DNA from: Ovis canadensis | Taxonomy: Eukaryota; Chordata; Mammalia; Artiodactyla; Bovidae | NCBI RefSeq assembly: GCF_042477335.2 | Contig: NC_091250.1 | Coordinates: 132,343,384-132,407,383 of the forward strand | Direction: 5' to 3' | Length of the DNA: 64,000 nucleotides | Shown here: piece by piece, positions 1-10,508 of the stretch | Layout of the letters: each line of letters opens with the position of its first letter | Position numbering within the stretch: the first letter of the stretch is position 1 | Position numbers and translations under genes: made by a program | The notes under the pieces: generated by a model | What the model saw: the letters and a program-made list of their open reading frames with translations, nothing else | Databases searched by the model: none | Told to the model about the DNA's origin: nothing

Positions 1-1330
1 TTGACTCCAATTCTTCACAGAAAGCCTAATAAAAGGCAAATTAAAACAATGAGACACCCTGAGACACACGGCAAGGCTAACTATCACATAGACCAACTTT
101 TTTGTTTGTTTTCATCCACTGCTGCAAAGGCAAATGGGTATTCTCATACATCACTACTTGGAACATAAATTAGTACATTCTTTTTGGAAAGTAACAAGGT
201 AAAAGCTAAACAATCTGAATAAACCTTCTATTCCTAGGAATCATTTCTAAAGAACTAATCAGAGATGTGCTCAAAGGTTTATTCATAAGGATGTTCATTC
301 CAGTATTACCAATAAAAGGGAAAAGAGGTAACACTCTACATTTTAAACAGAAGAGAGCTGATTAAACACACTCAGTCACCTTACAATGGAATTCTATGCA
401 CACATTCAACATGAAAGGCCAAAAAATTACATGACACTAGGCACTGAGAACATACAGATACTGGGGGGAAAAAAACAAACCTGCTTTGCCATCAAGGAAC
501 TTGAAACTTAATAAGGGAAATGCAAACAGAAAAAGTCCCTAGTACAAGGGACTGATGGCCTGTCTCAGCAGCATTCTGGATGAGCCGTATGCGCAATACA
601 GGGCCGAGCTTAGCAATGAGCAGTGAGCCTGGAAACACCCATCTGGATCCTAGCCTCTGGTCCCAGCAAGCAGTCACCATCAATGAGCTTGTCTGCGGGT
701 TTGGTCCCAACTCCCGACGGTCCAACAGCCGCACTCCCGCCTCTCAGCCCTGATGGCCTCTCCCTCTCCCTCTCCCTCCGTTCACTGGGGCCCATTTCCA
801 CCCTCACGCAGAGACCGCCTCCTTCCTAGCACCCGTGCCCCTCTTTGACCTCAGAGCCAAGCGCATGTTCTCCACACGCCCTCTCCTAGCGTCTAGCTCA
901 CCCTCCCTTCAACCCCATCACGGTCCTAAGACCTCATGGCGAGCCGGCATCATCCCCTCACTCACCTGAGGCCCTTGGTTTAACACTGAGCACGCCCTTG
1001 CTTACAGCTCTGACTCCCTGCCATTTCATCTGGCAAAATCCCAGCCCCAGGTTCAACTCTTCACCCTTTCTATTCGTGAGCACTGGCCCGAGCGCGCCCC
1101 TCTGAGTGCGTTCCCGGCTCCTCGTGTCGCCTCCCTCGTCCACTCCTCCACACCTCTCCCCATGCCCACTCTGAGCAGATGACTCCCACGGTTACTCTGC
1201 GGAGAACAGAGAACCCTGACGGCAACTTCACAGGTTCCCTCTCACAGCTCCCAACTGGTGGCACCAGCACCCACAGAGATGGGCTTCCCACCCCTGGCTG
1301 CAGCTCCTAAAACCCAAACACCAACACTGG

Positions 1331-1567
1331 GTCCACGCTGCCCAGGGGCTTCCGGACTTAGCAGCCTTTTCTCTAGTGTCAACACTACCCAGGGGCTTCC
1401 AGACTTAGTGGCCTTTTCTCTAGTGTCCACGCTGCCCAGGGGCTTCCAGACTTAGTGGCCTTTTCTCTAGTGTCCACGCTGCCCAGGGGCTTCCGGACTT
1501 AGTGGCCTTTTCTCTAGTGTCCATGCTGCCCAGGGGCTTCCGGACTTAGCAGCCTTTTCTCTAGTGT
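1331..1567. repeat. 47-bp minisatellite, five copies
   Basis: Five head-to-tail copies of a 47-bp unit begin at 1331, 1378, 1425, 1472 and 1519. Each starts GTCCACGCTGCCCAGGGG or a near variant and ends CCTTTTCTCTAGT. Copies differ at a few sites: CGG/CAG after CTTC, TTAGCAG/TTAGTGG, and AACACTA in copy 2. The period is exact in every copy, so the array grew by whole-unit duplication. Confidence 0.95.
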
Positions 1568-1847
1568 CCTCCTCTATCCGGATCCCACAGGGCACGTGGG
1601 TCAGCAGCACTCTGACACTGACTGTGTTCACAGCACCCCCAGTGCCTGCACAGTACCTGGCACACACCTGGTATTCAAAGTTTAGTTTCTTCACTCTCTC
1701 CTAAGTGATTTTCACTTAGTTACTTATTCTCAAGCCAGGTCTAAATGTTGTCCTGATTCTTTTGTTCCCTCTCTCAGCTCTTCCTCCACGTCCATCAGCA
1801 AGTCCTACTTATCCCACCTTTGAAATAAAACACAAAGGAGCCTCTCT

Positions 1848-1877
1848 CCACCTCCACCTCCACCTCCACCACCGCCC
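1848..1877. repeat. (CTCCAC)n hexamer repeat
   Basis: About four to five tandem CTCCAC/CTCCAC-like hexamers form a pure-pyrimidine-plus-A stretch. It is a simple repeat within ADD1 intron 2. Confidence 0.85.
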
Positions 1878-2859
1878 TGGCCAAGCTACCAGACCTCCTG
1901 TTTGAAGAAAGGTTCCTCTCTCGTCCTGTACGATGCTCTCTCTCTACCAACCCAGAATGACTCAGACTGAAAAGCGTCGTTTCCACCTGCAGCCCTCCAG
2001 TGCCCCTCTGCTGTGCTCTGAACTAAATAGACTTGTGAGCTGAGCTTCCAGGCCTCCTAGGACCACGCCCTCCTCCCCTGTAACCCCACCGCCCCTCCCC
2101 GCCCCTCCCGCTCCCTCTGCCCACCGCAAGGGCTGCCCTTCCATCCCCCAAGCTCGCTCCTCCCCTAGGACTTCCATCCCTGCCGCTCCCCCAGCCTGGA
2201 ATGCTGCTCCCCTCCCTGCAGGCGGGCTCCTTCCTGTCATTCAGAGTTCAGACCCCCACTCAGAGAGGCCTGTGCCAGCCAGCCACACACCATCGAGCCA
2301 GCCAACTGTCCCCCGCACTGGGTCATGTGTGTTGTGTCTTGGTCATCTCCTAACTAGGACGTAAAGTCTGAGACTTGCTCTGGGCACTTACACAGGTGTG
2401 ATACATGTCACAGTTCACCCAGGTGTGTACTTAAGACTTGTGTATTTTACTGTAAGTTATACTATTGAGGAATTATATATGAATAATAACAATCAAACAC
2501 GTGAGCTTTACATGCCTTGTTTATTGCTAAATGCCCAATTCCTTGCAGATGGAGATAATCAACATATAAAAAAAAAAGTTACCTGCCAAGTGACACCTCA
2601 AATATTAAGGAAATAAAACAATGGATTAAAATTATAAAGCGAGCGACACACACACAGACGCAGCACCCAACCACAAAAGCGAGAGGGGGCAGGCCCGCGT
2701 GGCCCTTGCCCCCCCCCCACGTCCTCTGCCTGCCTCTGCCGCTGGAAAACTGAAGCCGAAGAGCAAGTTTGATCAGAGAAGGGAGAAATGCTGAAACCGG
2801 GGAAAACGGTCAAAGGAGACTAAGTAACAACAGCACAGTCATCAAGCAGAGTCAAGGGC

Positions 2860-3330
2860 CTTTAGCTGCTTCTCAAGGGCTGTAGATAATGTTCTAAGCC
2901 ACAGCCTGTGAGCTGTCTCATAGATACTAAAACCCCAGGTGAAGTGAACCACATGATAACCAGACTGTACCCAGGACACGAGCTGCCAATTTCAAGAAGT
3001 GACCACAAAGAAACGGCAACAAGTGCACCCCAGAACTGAAGATGAACTGTACCTAAAACCACCAAGAGGATGCTAGTCAGACCACTGGTGACCAACTGAA
3101 GACGACTGTTGGAGCTGACTGCTGTTTCTGCACAGAACCTCCCCCTCACTCTATAAAAGCTCTCATCCCCTGCTTGCAGGGGGCGGGGCAGGAATCAGCC
3201 TTTGGACAGATGTCCACCACTCTGCCCACCAGTTGCTGGCATCTGATATAAAGCAAACTTTCCTTTCCACCAACCTGGCCTGCTTATTGGCTTTTGAATG
3301 GCGAGCAACCAGAAGCCCCCACCTCCACCC
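2860..3330 (+). mobile_element. LTR-like remnant, class I ERV type (unassigned)
   Basis: The stretch has the layout of a retroviral LTR: a TATAAAAG box near 3151, then a GC-rich stretch, an A-rich ATAAAGCAAA signal near 3249, and a U5-like tail ending near 3320. I could not fix the TG/CA ends or a target-site duplication, and I do not recognise the family with certainty. It could also be an unrelated promoter-like sequence. Confidence 0.4.
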
Positions 3331-3537
3331 AACGCATACGTTTTGGTTATGAAAACAGCACTACTTTACCTAAAGATGCAAATAGGAGACACTCAGTTGG
3401 GTGTGATTGTAGTTCCCATGCCGACCATAATTAAAGGTAAAATCAATCAACAATCAGATACTGACTGCTAAGGTCTACTAAATGCCCAGCACGAAGCTAG
3501 GTGTTTTGGAGGAAAGAGTAATTTTTAAATGGTCCCA

Positions 3538-3600
3538 ATATATATACTTTAAATATATATATATTTTTTAAATGGTCCAAAATATATACATATATATATA
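3538..3600. repeat. (TA)n-rich microsatellite
   Basis: There are alternating TA/AT runs in which the phrase TTTAAATGGTCC recurs at about 3525 and 3568. This suggests a local duplication around the AT tract. It abuts the 5' end of the Bov-tA at 3600. Confidence 0.8.
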
Positions 3601-3783
3601 TGGTAAAGCGTCTGTCTACAATGCGGGAGACCCAGGTTCAATCCCTAGGTCGGGAAGATCCTCTGGAGAAGGAAATGGCAATCCACTCCAGTACTATTGC
3701 CTGGAAAATCCCATGGACAGAGAAGCCTGGTAGGCTACAGTCCATGGGGTTGCAAAGAGTTGGACTCGACTGAGTGACTTCAT
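3600..3783 (+). mobile_element. Bov-tA SINE
   Basis: A tRNA-derived head (GGTAAAGCGTCTGTCTAC, then GGTTCAATCCCTAGG as the B-box region) is joined to a Bov-A body (GGAGAAGGAAATGGCAA, then CCATGGACAGAGAAGCCTGG) and ends GACTGAGTGACTT. It is a near full-length ruminant SINE on the plus strand, antisense to ADD1. Confidence 0.93.
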
Positions 3784-3992
3784 TTTTTTTAAAAATATAT
3801 ATACAGACTTCCTGGAAAAGCAAAGAGAGTATAAAAAGGAGAAATAAATATCTCCTATCTTTTATGATATTGAACTTTTTCATTTGTTTTGTCTGATGAC
3901 TTGAACTAAACTTAACTCAACAGCCATACACATACATACATAAGGCACTAATTCCTGTGTTAAGGTAAATGGACTTTAAAAAACACAACAGA

Positions 3993-4117
3993 TGGAGAAG
4001 GAAATGGCAACCCACTCCAGTACTCTTGCCTGAAAAATCCCATGGACAGAGGAGCCTGGGAGGCTGCAGTCCATGGGGTCGCGGAGAGTCGGACACAACT
4101 GAGTGACTTCACTTCAC
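3993..4117 (+). mobile_element. Bov-A SINE fragment, 5' partner of an L1 chimera
   Basis: The Bov-A body runs from GGAGAAGGAAATGGCAACCC to its 3' tail GAGTGACTTCACTTCAC and lacks the tRNA head. It starts directly after ACACAACAGA (3983-3992). That sequence recurs at 4971-4980, beyond the adjoining L1, so the SINE and the L1 share one target-site duplication. Confidence 0.88.
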
Positions 4118-4970
4118 CAGAGGAATGAGGTACCATTTCACACCAGTCAGAACAGTTGCGATCCAAAAGTCTACAAGCAATAAATGCTGGAGAGGGTGTG
4201 GAGAAAAGGGAACCCTCTTACACTGTTGGTCGGAATGCAAACTAGTACAGCCACTACGGAGAACAGTGTGGAAATTCCTTAAAAAATTGCAAACAGAACT
4301 GTTATGACCCAGCAATCCCACTGCTGGGCATACACACTGAGGAAACCAGAACTGAAAGAGACACATGTACCCCAATGTTCATCGCAGCACTGTTTATAAT
4401 AGCCAGGACATGGAAACAACCTAGATGTCCATCAGCAGATGAATGGATAAGAAAGCTGTGGTACATATACACAATGGAGTATTACTCAGCCGTTAAAAAG
4501 AATACATTTGAATCAGTTCTAATGAGGTGGATGAAACTGGAGCCGATTATACAGAGTGAAGTAAGCCAGAAAGAAAAACACCAATACAGTATACTAACAC
4601 ATATATATGGAATTTAGAAAGATGGTAATGATAACCCTGTATGTGAGACAGCCGAAGAGACACAGATGTATAGAACGGACTTTTGGACTCTGTGGGAGAG
4701 GGAGAGGGTGGGATGATTTGGGAGAATGGCATTGAAACATGTATACTATCATGTAAGAAATGAATCACCAGTCTAGGTTTGATACAGGATACAGGAGGCT
4801 TGGGGCTGGTGCACAGGGATGACCCAGAGAGATGATATGCGGAGGGTGGTGGGAGGGGGGTTCAGGATTGGGAGCTCATGTACACCCATGACTGATTCAT
4901 GTCAATGTATGGCAAAACCGATACAGTATTGTAAAGCAAAATAAAGTAAAAATAAATTAAAAAAAAAAAC
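4118..4970 (+). mobile_element. 5'-truncated L1 (ruminant L1), 3' end with poly(A)
   Basis: This is the last part of L1 ORF2 plus 3' UTR. Short ORFs encode typical C-terminal ORF2 phrases such as [18 protein letters not shown] (about 4180-4240) and MEYYSAVKKN (about 4470). It ends in an A-rich tail at 4955-4970. Frameshifts and stops mean it is not coding. It is antisense to ADD1, and its end lies 74 nt from the exon 2 donor site. Confidence 0.93.
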
Positions 4971-5044
4971 ACACAACAGAGCAGATGAACTGGAGAGGTG
5001 GAAGCAGACAGAGGACCCTGGGTCAAAGGAAGCGCTGCTCTTAC

Positions 5045-5239
5045 GGGACTCTGCAGAATCATGGACACCCTCTTTTTCTGCTCCATCATGTTGAAGTCCT
5101 GGCGAAGGTCCGGGGCCATGTTCCTCTCTCGCAAGTACTCTGGATTGTTCTCATCCACTCTGTCGAAATACCGCTCTTTGTGCGGGGCCGTGGTCGGGGG
5201 TGGTGAGGTCACCACTGCAGCCCGGGCGTCACCGTTCAT
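5045..5239 (-). CDS. ADD1: ADD1 exon 2, first coding exon of alpha-adducin (residues 1-65)
   Basis: Alpha-adducin caps actin barbed ends and recruits spectrin to actin junctions under the plasma membrane, as a heteromer with beta- or gamma-adducin. This exon encodes the first 65 residues, starting [20 protein letters not shown] and ending [11 protein letters not shown]. From memory it differs from human ADD1 mainly at residue 5 (Ala for Ser). It covers the N-terminal segment before the aldolase-like head domain. The exon spans 5045-5259: the acceptor ...TTCTGCAG ends at 5260, 20 nt of 5' UTR follow, and the ATG is at 5239-5237. The donor is CCC|GTAAGA with phase 0, matching the human junction before AFCEEL. 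The next exon is outside the window. The reading frame continues past the donor only as intron. Confidence 0.97.
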
Positions 5240-5259
5240 CGCACAGTCCTTCCCGGCTC
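5240..5259 (-). other. ADD1: ADD1 exon 2 5' UTR segment and splice acceptor
   Basis: On the minus strand, CTGCAG|GAGCCGGGAAGG gives a good acceptor 20 nt upstream of the ATG. The base at -3 of the start codon is G, an adequate Kozak context. The short leader shows that most of the 5' UTR must come from the upstream exon near 51 kb. Confidence 0.88.
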
Positions 5260-6005
5260 CTGCAGAATCAAAGCAAAGCAAAGGGCTGTTTTTGCACATA
5301 TGCCCGGCAGCATTTCACGATGAGCGCATCAGCCTGATAACACAGTCTCCAGCGCGAGGACGCCCTAACTGACCCACCAGGCACAGTCATGACGGGTGGT
5401 GCTTGCTCGTGGCTTCTCAGGCACGTGGCGGGCCACCACCTCCCACCCTCCCACCAACCAAGGGCAGTTTTGTCCTTACCACTGTACAACTGAACAAAGC
5501 CACTATATCCTCTGACAAACTCTCCAGATATTAAAATTTGACCCCAAGATAAAGTCACCACATTGTCCCAAACAGACATGATCTTCTAATAGCAGCACAG
5601 TTCATTTCCAGAGACACTTGATTCCTGACATTTTCCCCCAAAAGTACTGGTAGCGACTCTGCAAAGGATTCTCCACACAGGTCAGAGAGAAGCTGCTTAT
5701 ACATCTGTATTCACACAAATGGGAAATGCTCACCAACACCACCTTCTCAGTTCAAAGAACAGTAACATCAGGCTCTGAAAATATCAATATGTCCTTGAGT
5801 TGGTGAGTAACCTGAAAAGATGCCCAAATGGCTCAAATTTAACAGTTTGCTAATATAGCTACTTAGTTTACACTCTTTTTATCCCAATCTTTTATTTGAA
5901 ATGCTGTTTGAGTGCATAATTTAATATTCATCTTTTAACTACTAAATCTCTAAACAGCACCTTTACTAATCACACAGACAGTTCAATTTCTATTCTGCTT
6001 CTATA
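5260..6005. other. Unique intronic sequence next to ADD1 exon 2
   Basis: No repeat family is recognised. The first 300 bases are moderately GC-rich and the remainder AT-rich. A minus-strand ORF of 103 codons at 5268-5579 shows no adducin similarity and is taken as chance. Confidence 0.6.
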
Positions 6006-6006
6006 A

Positions 6007-6275
6007 CCCACTGGCTCAGCGGTAGAGAATCTGCCTGCCAATGCAGGAGATGCTGGTTCAGTCCCTGTTCCAGGAAGATCCCACATGCTGCGGAACAGCT
6101 AGGCCCAAGCACCACCACTACTGAGCCTGTGGTCTGGAGCCTACAAAGTGCGACTACTGAAGCCCACACGCCCTAGAGCCCACGCTCCGCAACAGGAGAG
6201 CAGGCCCTGCGCGCCACCACTACAGACAGCCCGTGCAGCAGCGGAGCCCTAGCCCAGCCAAAAGCAAACAGATCA
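6007..6275 (+). mobile_element. CHR-type tRNA-derived SINE
   Basis: A tRNA-like head (GGCTCAGCGGTAGAGAATCTGCC, B-box-like GGTTCAGTCCCTGTTCC) is followed by the repetitive CHR body with phrases like CTACTGAGCCTGTG and CGCCCTAGAGCCCACGC. It ends near an A-rich GCCAAAAGCAAAC. This SINE class is typical of cetartiodactyls. Confidence 0.85.
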
Positions 6276-6479
6276 TGACTGAAAAAGAAGAGGCAGCACA
6301 ACCAGCATCCAGGGCATATAGCAGATATACAAATTAAAGTTTCTGCATAAATTAAAAAGAAGGAAATCATCTCAGAACCCACAGGCAGAGTTTTAATGGA
6401 GAATGAGTGAGCAACAGTTCCTCAAGCCACAGAGGCTAAGCAAAGTAGGGATTTAAAAGAGGTGATTTAATCAGCAACT

Positions 6480-6890
6480 AAAAGAGTGAACAGTGCCCCT
6501 TTCTTACACTGTATAGAAAAAATCATTCCAAATGGAACACAGATCTAAATGTAACAGCAAAACTATAGAATTCTTACAAGAAAGTGAATAAATCTTTGAG
6601 ACCCTGGCTTAGGCAGTCTTATATGACACCGAAATAGCAACAAAAGAAAGAAAAAAAAAGATAAACTGGCCTTCCTAAAAATTAAACTACTTGTGCTTCA
6701 AAGGATATATAAAGTGAAAAGACAACCCATAAAATGGGGGGAAATTTACAAATCACGTATCTTGAGAAAATATTTACATCCAGAATATACAACTTACTTA
6801 CTTCAAAAACTTGAAAGTCATCAAGCAACCTCAGTAGATGCCACAACGAACAGAACTGCCCAGCTGAGCCTAAATCCCTGACCCTCAAAA
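6480..6890 (+). mobile_element. Old L1 ORF2 fragment
   Basis: This is a decayed ORF2 region. Phrases such as AAATTAAACTACTTGTGCTTC, followed by ATTTACATCCAGAATATACAAC, match the usual mammalian L1 pattern. Many stops are present, with no intact frame. Confidence 0.7.
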
Positions 6891-7436
6891 TCATGAACCA
6901 TGAATAATAAGGCAGCGATTTTAAGCTGCAAAGTCCTGGAACGGTTTGTTATGCTGCAGCAGATATCTCAAATAGCGTTCGTGATAAGGGGAAGGAGATT
7001 GAAAGCAGCCGGAACTGCAAGGGAGACGCTGCTCTTCACCCGTCTTTGATCCTCTCGCCTCGCGACTGTCTTCCTCACTCACAGGTCACCCAGCAGGAGG
7101 CCCGCAGGGCTGGGGTTGTAAAGCCGGACCCCTGGCTGTAAAGCCCGTGTTTTTAACCTCTAAGCTGCGTTGTAATTGATGACGACGACCACAGGGGGGA
7201 AAACAATGTCCCCGAAGGGACGGCAAGGGGTGCAACTGAGGGCACAGATGCCTTGAACAGGAGGACCCAACCTTGGGAATCTGGGGCTGGCACTGTCAGC
7301 TTTTTGATGTGCATGTGAACTGCCCAAGCATCACATCAGGATACAAATTCACAGCATCAGACAGAGCCTGAGACCCTGCATGTCTCGGGAGCTCCCAGTG
7401 ACACCAATGCCAATGAACTTGGACCACAATTTGAAT

Positions 7437-7469
7437 GTGTGTGTTAGTCACTCAGTTGTGCCCGACTTA
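7437..7469 (-). mobile_element. 33-bp Bov-A/BovB 3'-tail micro-insertion
   Basis: The 33 bases read on the minus strand as the last bases of a Bov-tA/Bov-A/BovB 3' end (GGGCACAACTGAGTGACTAAC plus an ACACAC tail). They sit between two exact copies of GACCACAATTTGAAT (7422-7436 and 7470-7484). The 15-bp duplication shows a genuine retroposition event with extreme 5' truncation. Confidence 0.88.
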
Positions 7470-7484
7470 GACCACAATTTGAAT

Positions 7485-10361
7485 AGTAAGTCTTTAAAGA
7501 ATAACCAGCAGAAGAAAACATCTTTTTTTAAAGAGAAAGCTCAATTTTGATACTGCTTTTCTGAAATCTAAAGATATGACAGCATTGTTAAAGTAATACT
7601 ATTTCAAGGACTCCAAAGTATAAAAAGTGACTAAAAGACAATAAAACCTAATAAGGGAACCAATGGCCTAAAAGCTTACCCTTCTCTGAACATATCCTTT
7701 AAAATGTTCGTTTCATCTGTTTGACCTAGTTTGTTCTATAAGAAGGACCCAAAAAACAAAATATTATTCATGGTTGTCTGACATTTCTTCATTAGATATA
7801 AATGAAGCTGACCATTCTAAGCCAATGATAAAAATGTTCCACTTGAATGTTTCAGGGAAAAAAAATACAAAGATTACACAGTATTAAGAGTTCTCTATTA
7901 CCAAATGAGTCCCAATTTTAAATCATTTTCATCAGTAACTAAGATGGAGGGGAACATTTTAGTGGCAACTACAGCTGCTTCCTGGTTGCAGAGCTGACTA
8001 AAAGAAAACAATCTTTGTAAAACCAACATGTTAAAGATAAAGCAGAGATTGCTCTCAATTTATTACAAATTGCCATGTGAATGGGATAAGACAAAAAACT
8101 GAAGACTAAATATACATGTGTTCCATTTCTTCAATAAGGAAGTCTATAAACTTAAGTCAAAATATACATATTCTGAGCCCAAGAAACAAGAATAAACATA
8201 ATTCCACTTTAAAGTACAAAACCTGTATTTTTTTTTTATCAATTATAGCTTCAAGTTTCATTGTTGCAGTTTTTAAGCATGTGTTAAGACAGCAAATTTT
8301 TCTAGGAAAATCTCTATGAAGAAGTCATTACTTCATCCAAAATTTTTTAAAAGAAATGGAAAACATACAGATTTTAAGAACTTCCTGCAACATTAGAATA
8401 ATTTTTAAATAGTTTAAAAAGATCAGTGTCCAACAATACATGAATGGTTGTAATGTAATCTGTTCAATACAGTACTATGAAACTATGAATATTCTTTAGC
8501 ATAATGCACCTGAGATTATATAACATGTTGAAGTAAAAAGCTATAATCTGCTATCCTACCACATAAAAGTTGTCAATACTATCACTGTAGTCACACACAG
8601 ACAAGATGACACAATGGCAAATAAGCTGAATAAACTGATTCAAGAGAAGTGGGGATTAATCCTCCTCTAAGGAGAATGTTCCCCTATCACAATTATTATA
8701 AAGTTGCTATGATTTAACCTGGGTAAATATTTTAAGATTTCACCAATCTTAAAATGTTGATACCCCAATCAATGAAATCTGAGAACAATACTTTCAAATA
8801 AGCAAACATACACATCCAACAGAATCCAAAAGTCTGGAAGAACCATGGAGACCAGTGTGGCCTGCCCACAGGACACTTCGTCCTCAAGCCACTTCTCTCC
8901 ATCTCTACCACATCGCTCTAACCTAGATAATTAGCACTCACCTCCTGGACACACAGTAGCCTCCTCATTAACTTCTGTCCTGCCTGTTTCTTTAACATTG
9001 CCCCCACCAGCCCATTTTCCACAGCGAGTACAGAGTTTCCAAATGTAAATCAGAGCATGTTATTCACCCCTCTACTTAAAACTTGACAAGGTCTCAGGAG
9101 GACTTTCACCAGATCTTGCTTCAAATAAAGTGTAAAATAAAAATCTAGAAATGACATTCAGGACAATCAGAAATTTGAACAATAACAGGAATTGGACAGC
9201 TTTAAGTAATTACTGTTAATTTTAGGTCTCATATTACAGTTATATTAGACACATACAGAAATGTTTACAGACAAAATGATGACATATGGAATCTGCCTAA
9301 ACAGTGCACGGGACAGAGGGAGAGCAAGGGTTACACAAAATAAACAGCACTGGCCGTGAGCTAATACCTGCTGAGACCGGACGAAGGATGAACAGAGTTC
9401 ACCACAGTTCTACTCCGTGTGAGTCTGAAATGCTCCTAGAATAAAGTGCCTCCAGATCTTACATAAGCTGCTCTCCATCTGCCTTCAGATGAGCACATTT
9501 CAGCATGCTCTTTCAGACACATATGACTGATATGGGATGAAAGGACATTTTAAGATTAACTTTCCTTTCCTACTAACATCCCATCTAACCACTCTGCCAA
9601 GAATGTTATTCGGGAAATAACAGAAAGTGTGCCCTGAATATTCTTTCCTAGCAAAGGTGTCCCAGCTCCAGCATGATTCACCCGCACTAACGTGTAACTA
9701 AACCTCAGATCAGGAACCAAACCCATTTCTGCATCTCTAAGACATCGAATGAGCTAATTCTAAAGCTCTGGGGGTAGACTCAGTTACTTCTTGGCATCTC
9801 CCTTCTGGCACTGACATTCTGAGAACGATTCCAACCATTCACATGATGGGCTTTTGAATCCCTAAAAACATAATACTGAAAGCAAGGCTGAAACAAGGAG
9901 GCGGCCATGAGCAAAATTCTCTAGGTAAATCGAACACTAGAAGACCCAGAGGCCTTTTCAGTTGCTGACTGTTCCTACGAGCTCAGAAAGCAGAAAGCCG
10001 AGGAAGTAAGCCTGGAGGCAGCGAACACGCTCACGTGGTTAAGAATGGCGGCGGCCCCTGCTGGTGTCCGTGGCCCCTCACCCGCAGCTGCAGACAGCCT
10101 CTGGAACTGTCAACAGGAAAGTGAGGAAAGCGGTGTCTATCTCTGCAGTTTCCTCCTGCACGGCCACTACCTCCTGACGCTTCATACATCCATCAGAGCT
10201 GCTTTCCACAGCACGTGCAAGGCACCAGAGGCAGAAGGGTACAAAATGAGCGGAGATTACAGACAAGTAAATGTGACCAAACACCCTTCACGCCACGAGA
10301 AACCTGCTCACGCATCAGCAGGGCAGAGATGTCCTGGGAGGTAGGAAAGCAGAGCAATGGT
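7485..10361. other. AT-rich intronic sequence without recognised genes
   Basis: I see mostly unique AT-rich DNA with only faint traces of old repeats. No ORF above 70 codons in this stretch resembles a known protein. Bases 9900-10360 are more GC-rich; a 99-codon plus-strand ORF there (10045-10344) has no recognisable similarity. Confidence 0.5.
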
Positions 10362-10508
10362 GTGACGAGTTGAATCGTATGCCCCTGAATTCATGCTGAA
10401 GCCTTAACTCCCGCTCCTCAGAGTGTAACCTTATCTGGACACAGAATTAGTTAAGACGACGTCATACTGGAACAGGGTGCGTCCTGGAGTCAATACTGGT
10501 CTCAATAC
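10362..10508 (+). mobile_element. MaLR LTR (MST/MLT1-like), 5' half
   Basis: The phrases GAATTCATGCTGAAGCC, GTAACCTTATCTGG and TTAGTTAAGACGACGTCATA follow the common order of ERVL-MaLR LTRs. The element is interrupted by an ERV LTR and resumes at about 11312. Confidence 0.65.

Larger units (their letters stand above)
1..5044 (-). other. ADD1: ADD1 intron 2 (5' part, incomplete)
   Basis: This lies downstream of the ADD1 exon 2 donor (GTAAGA on the minus strand at 5044) and runs off the window at base 1. No exon-like ORF with recognisable adducin sequence is seen. Bases 1-1330 are AT-rich unique sequence passing into C-rich sequence that resembles decayed L2. A CTCCCT hexamer run lies at about 758-779. 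Bases 2100-2300 also resemble an L2 3' end. The rest holds the repeats listed separately. Confidence 0.8.

Noticed and set aside
1331-1567. Tandem array considered as a CRISPR-like array
   Set aside because: There are no unique spacers; units are contiguous 47-bp copies in a mammalian intron, so it is a minisatellite.
3600-3783. Possible tRNA gene in the heads of Bov-tA and CHR SINEs
   Set aside because: A- and B-box-like sequences are present, but they are joined to SINE bodies and lack a complete cloverleaf. They are SINE promoters, not tRNA genes.
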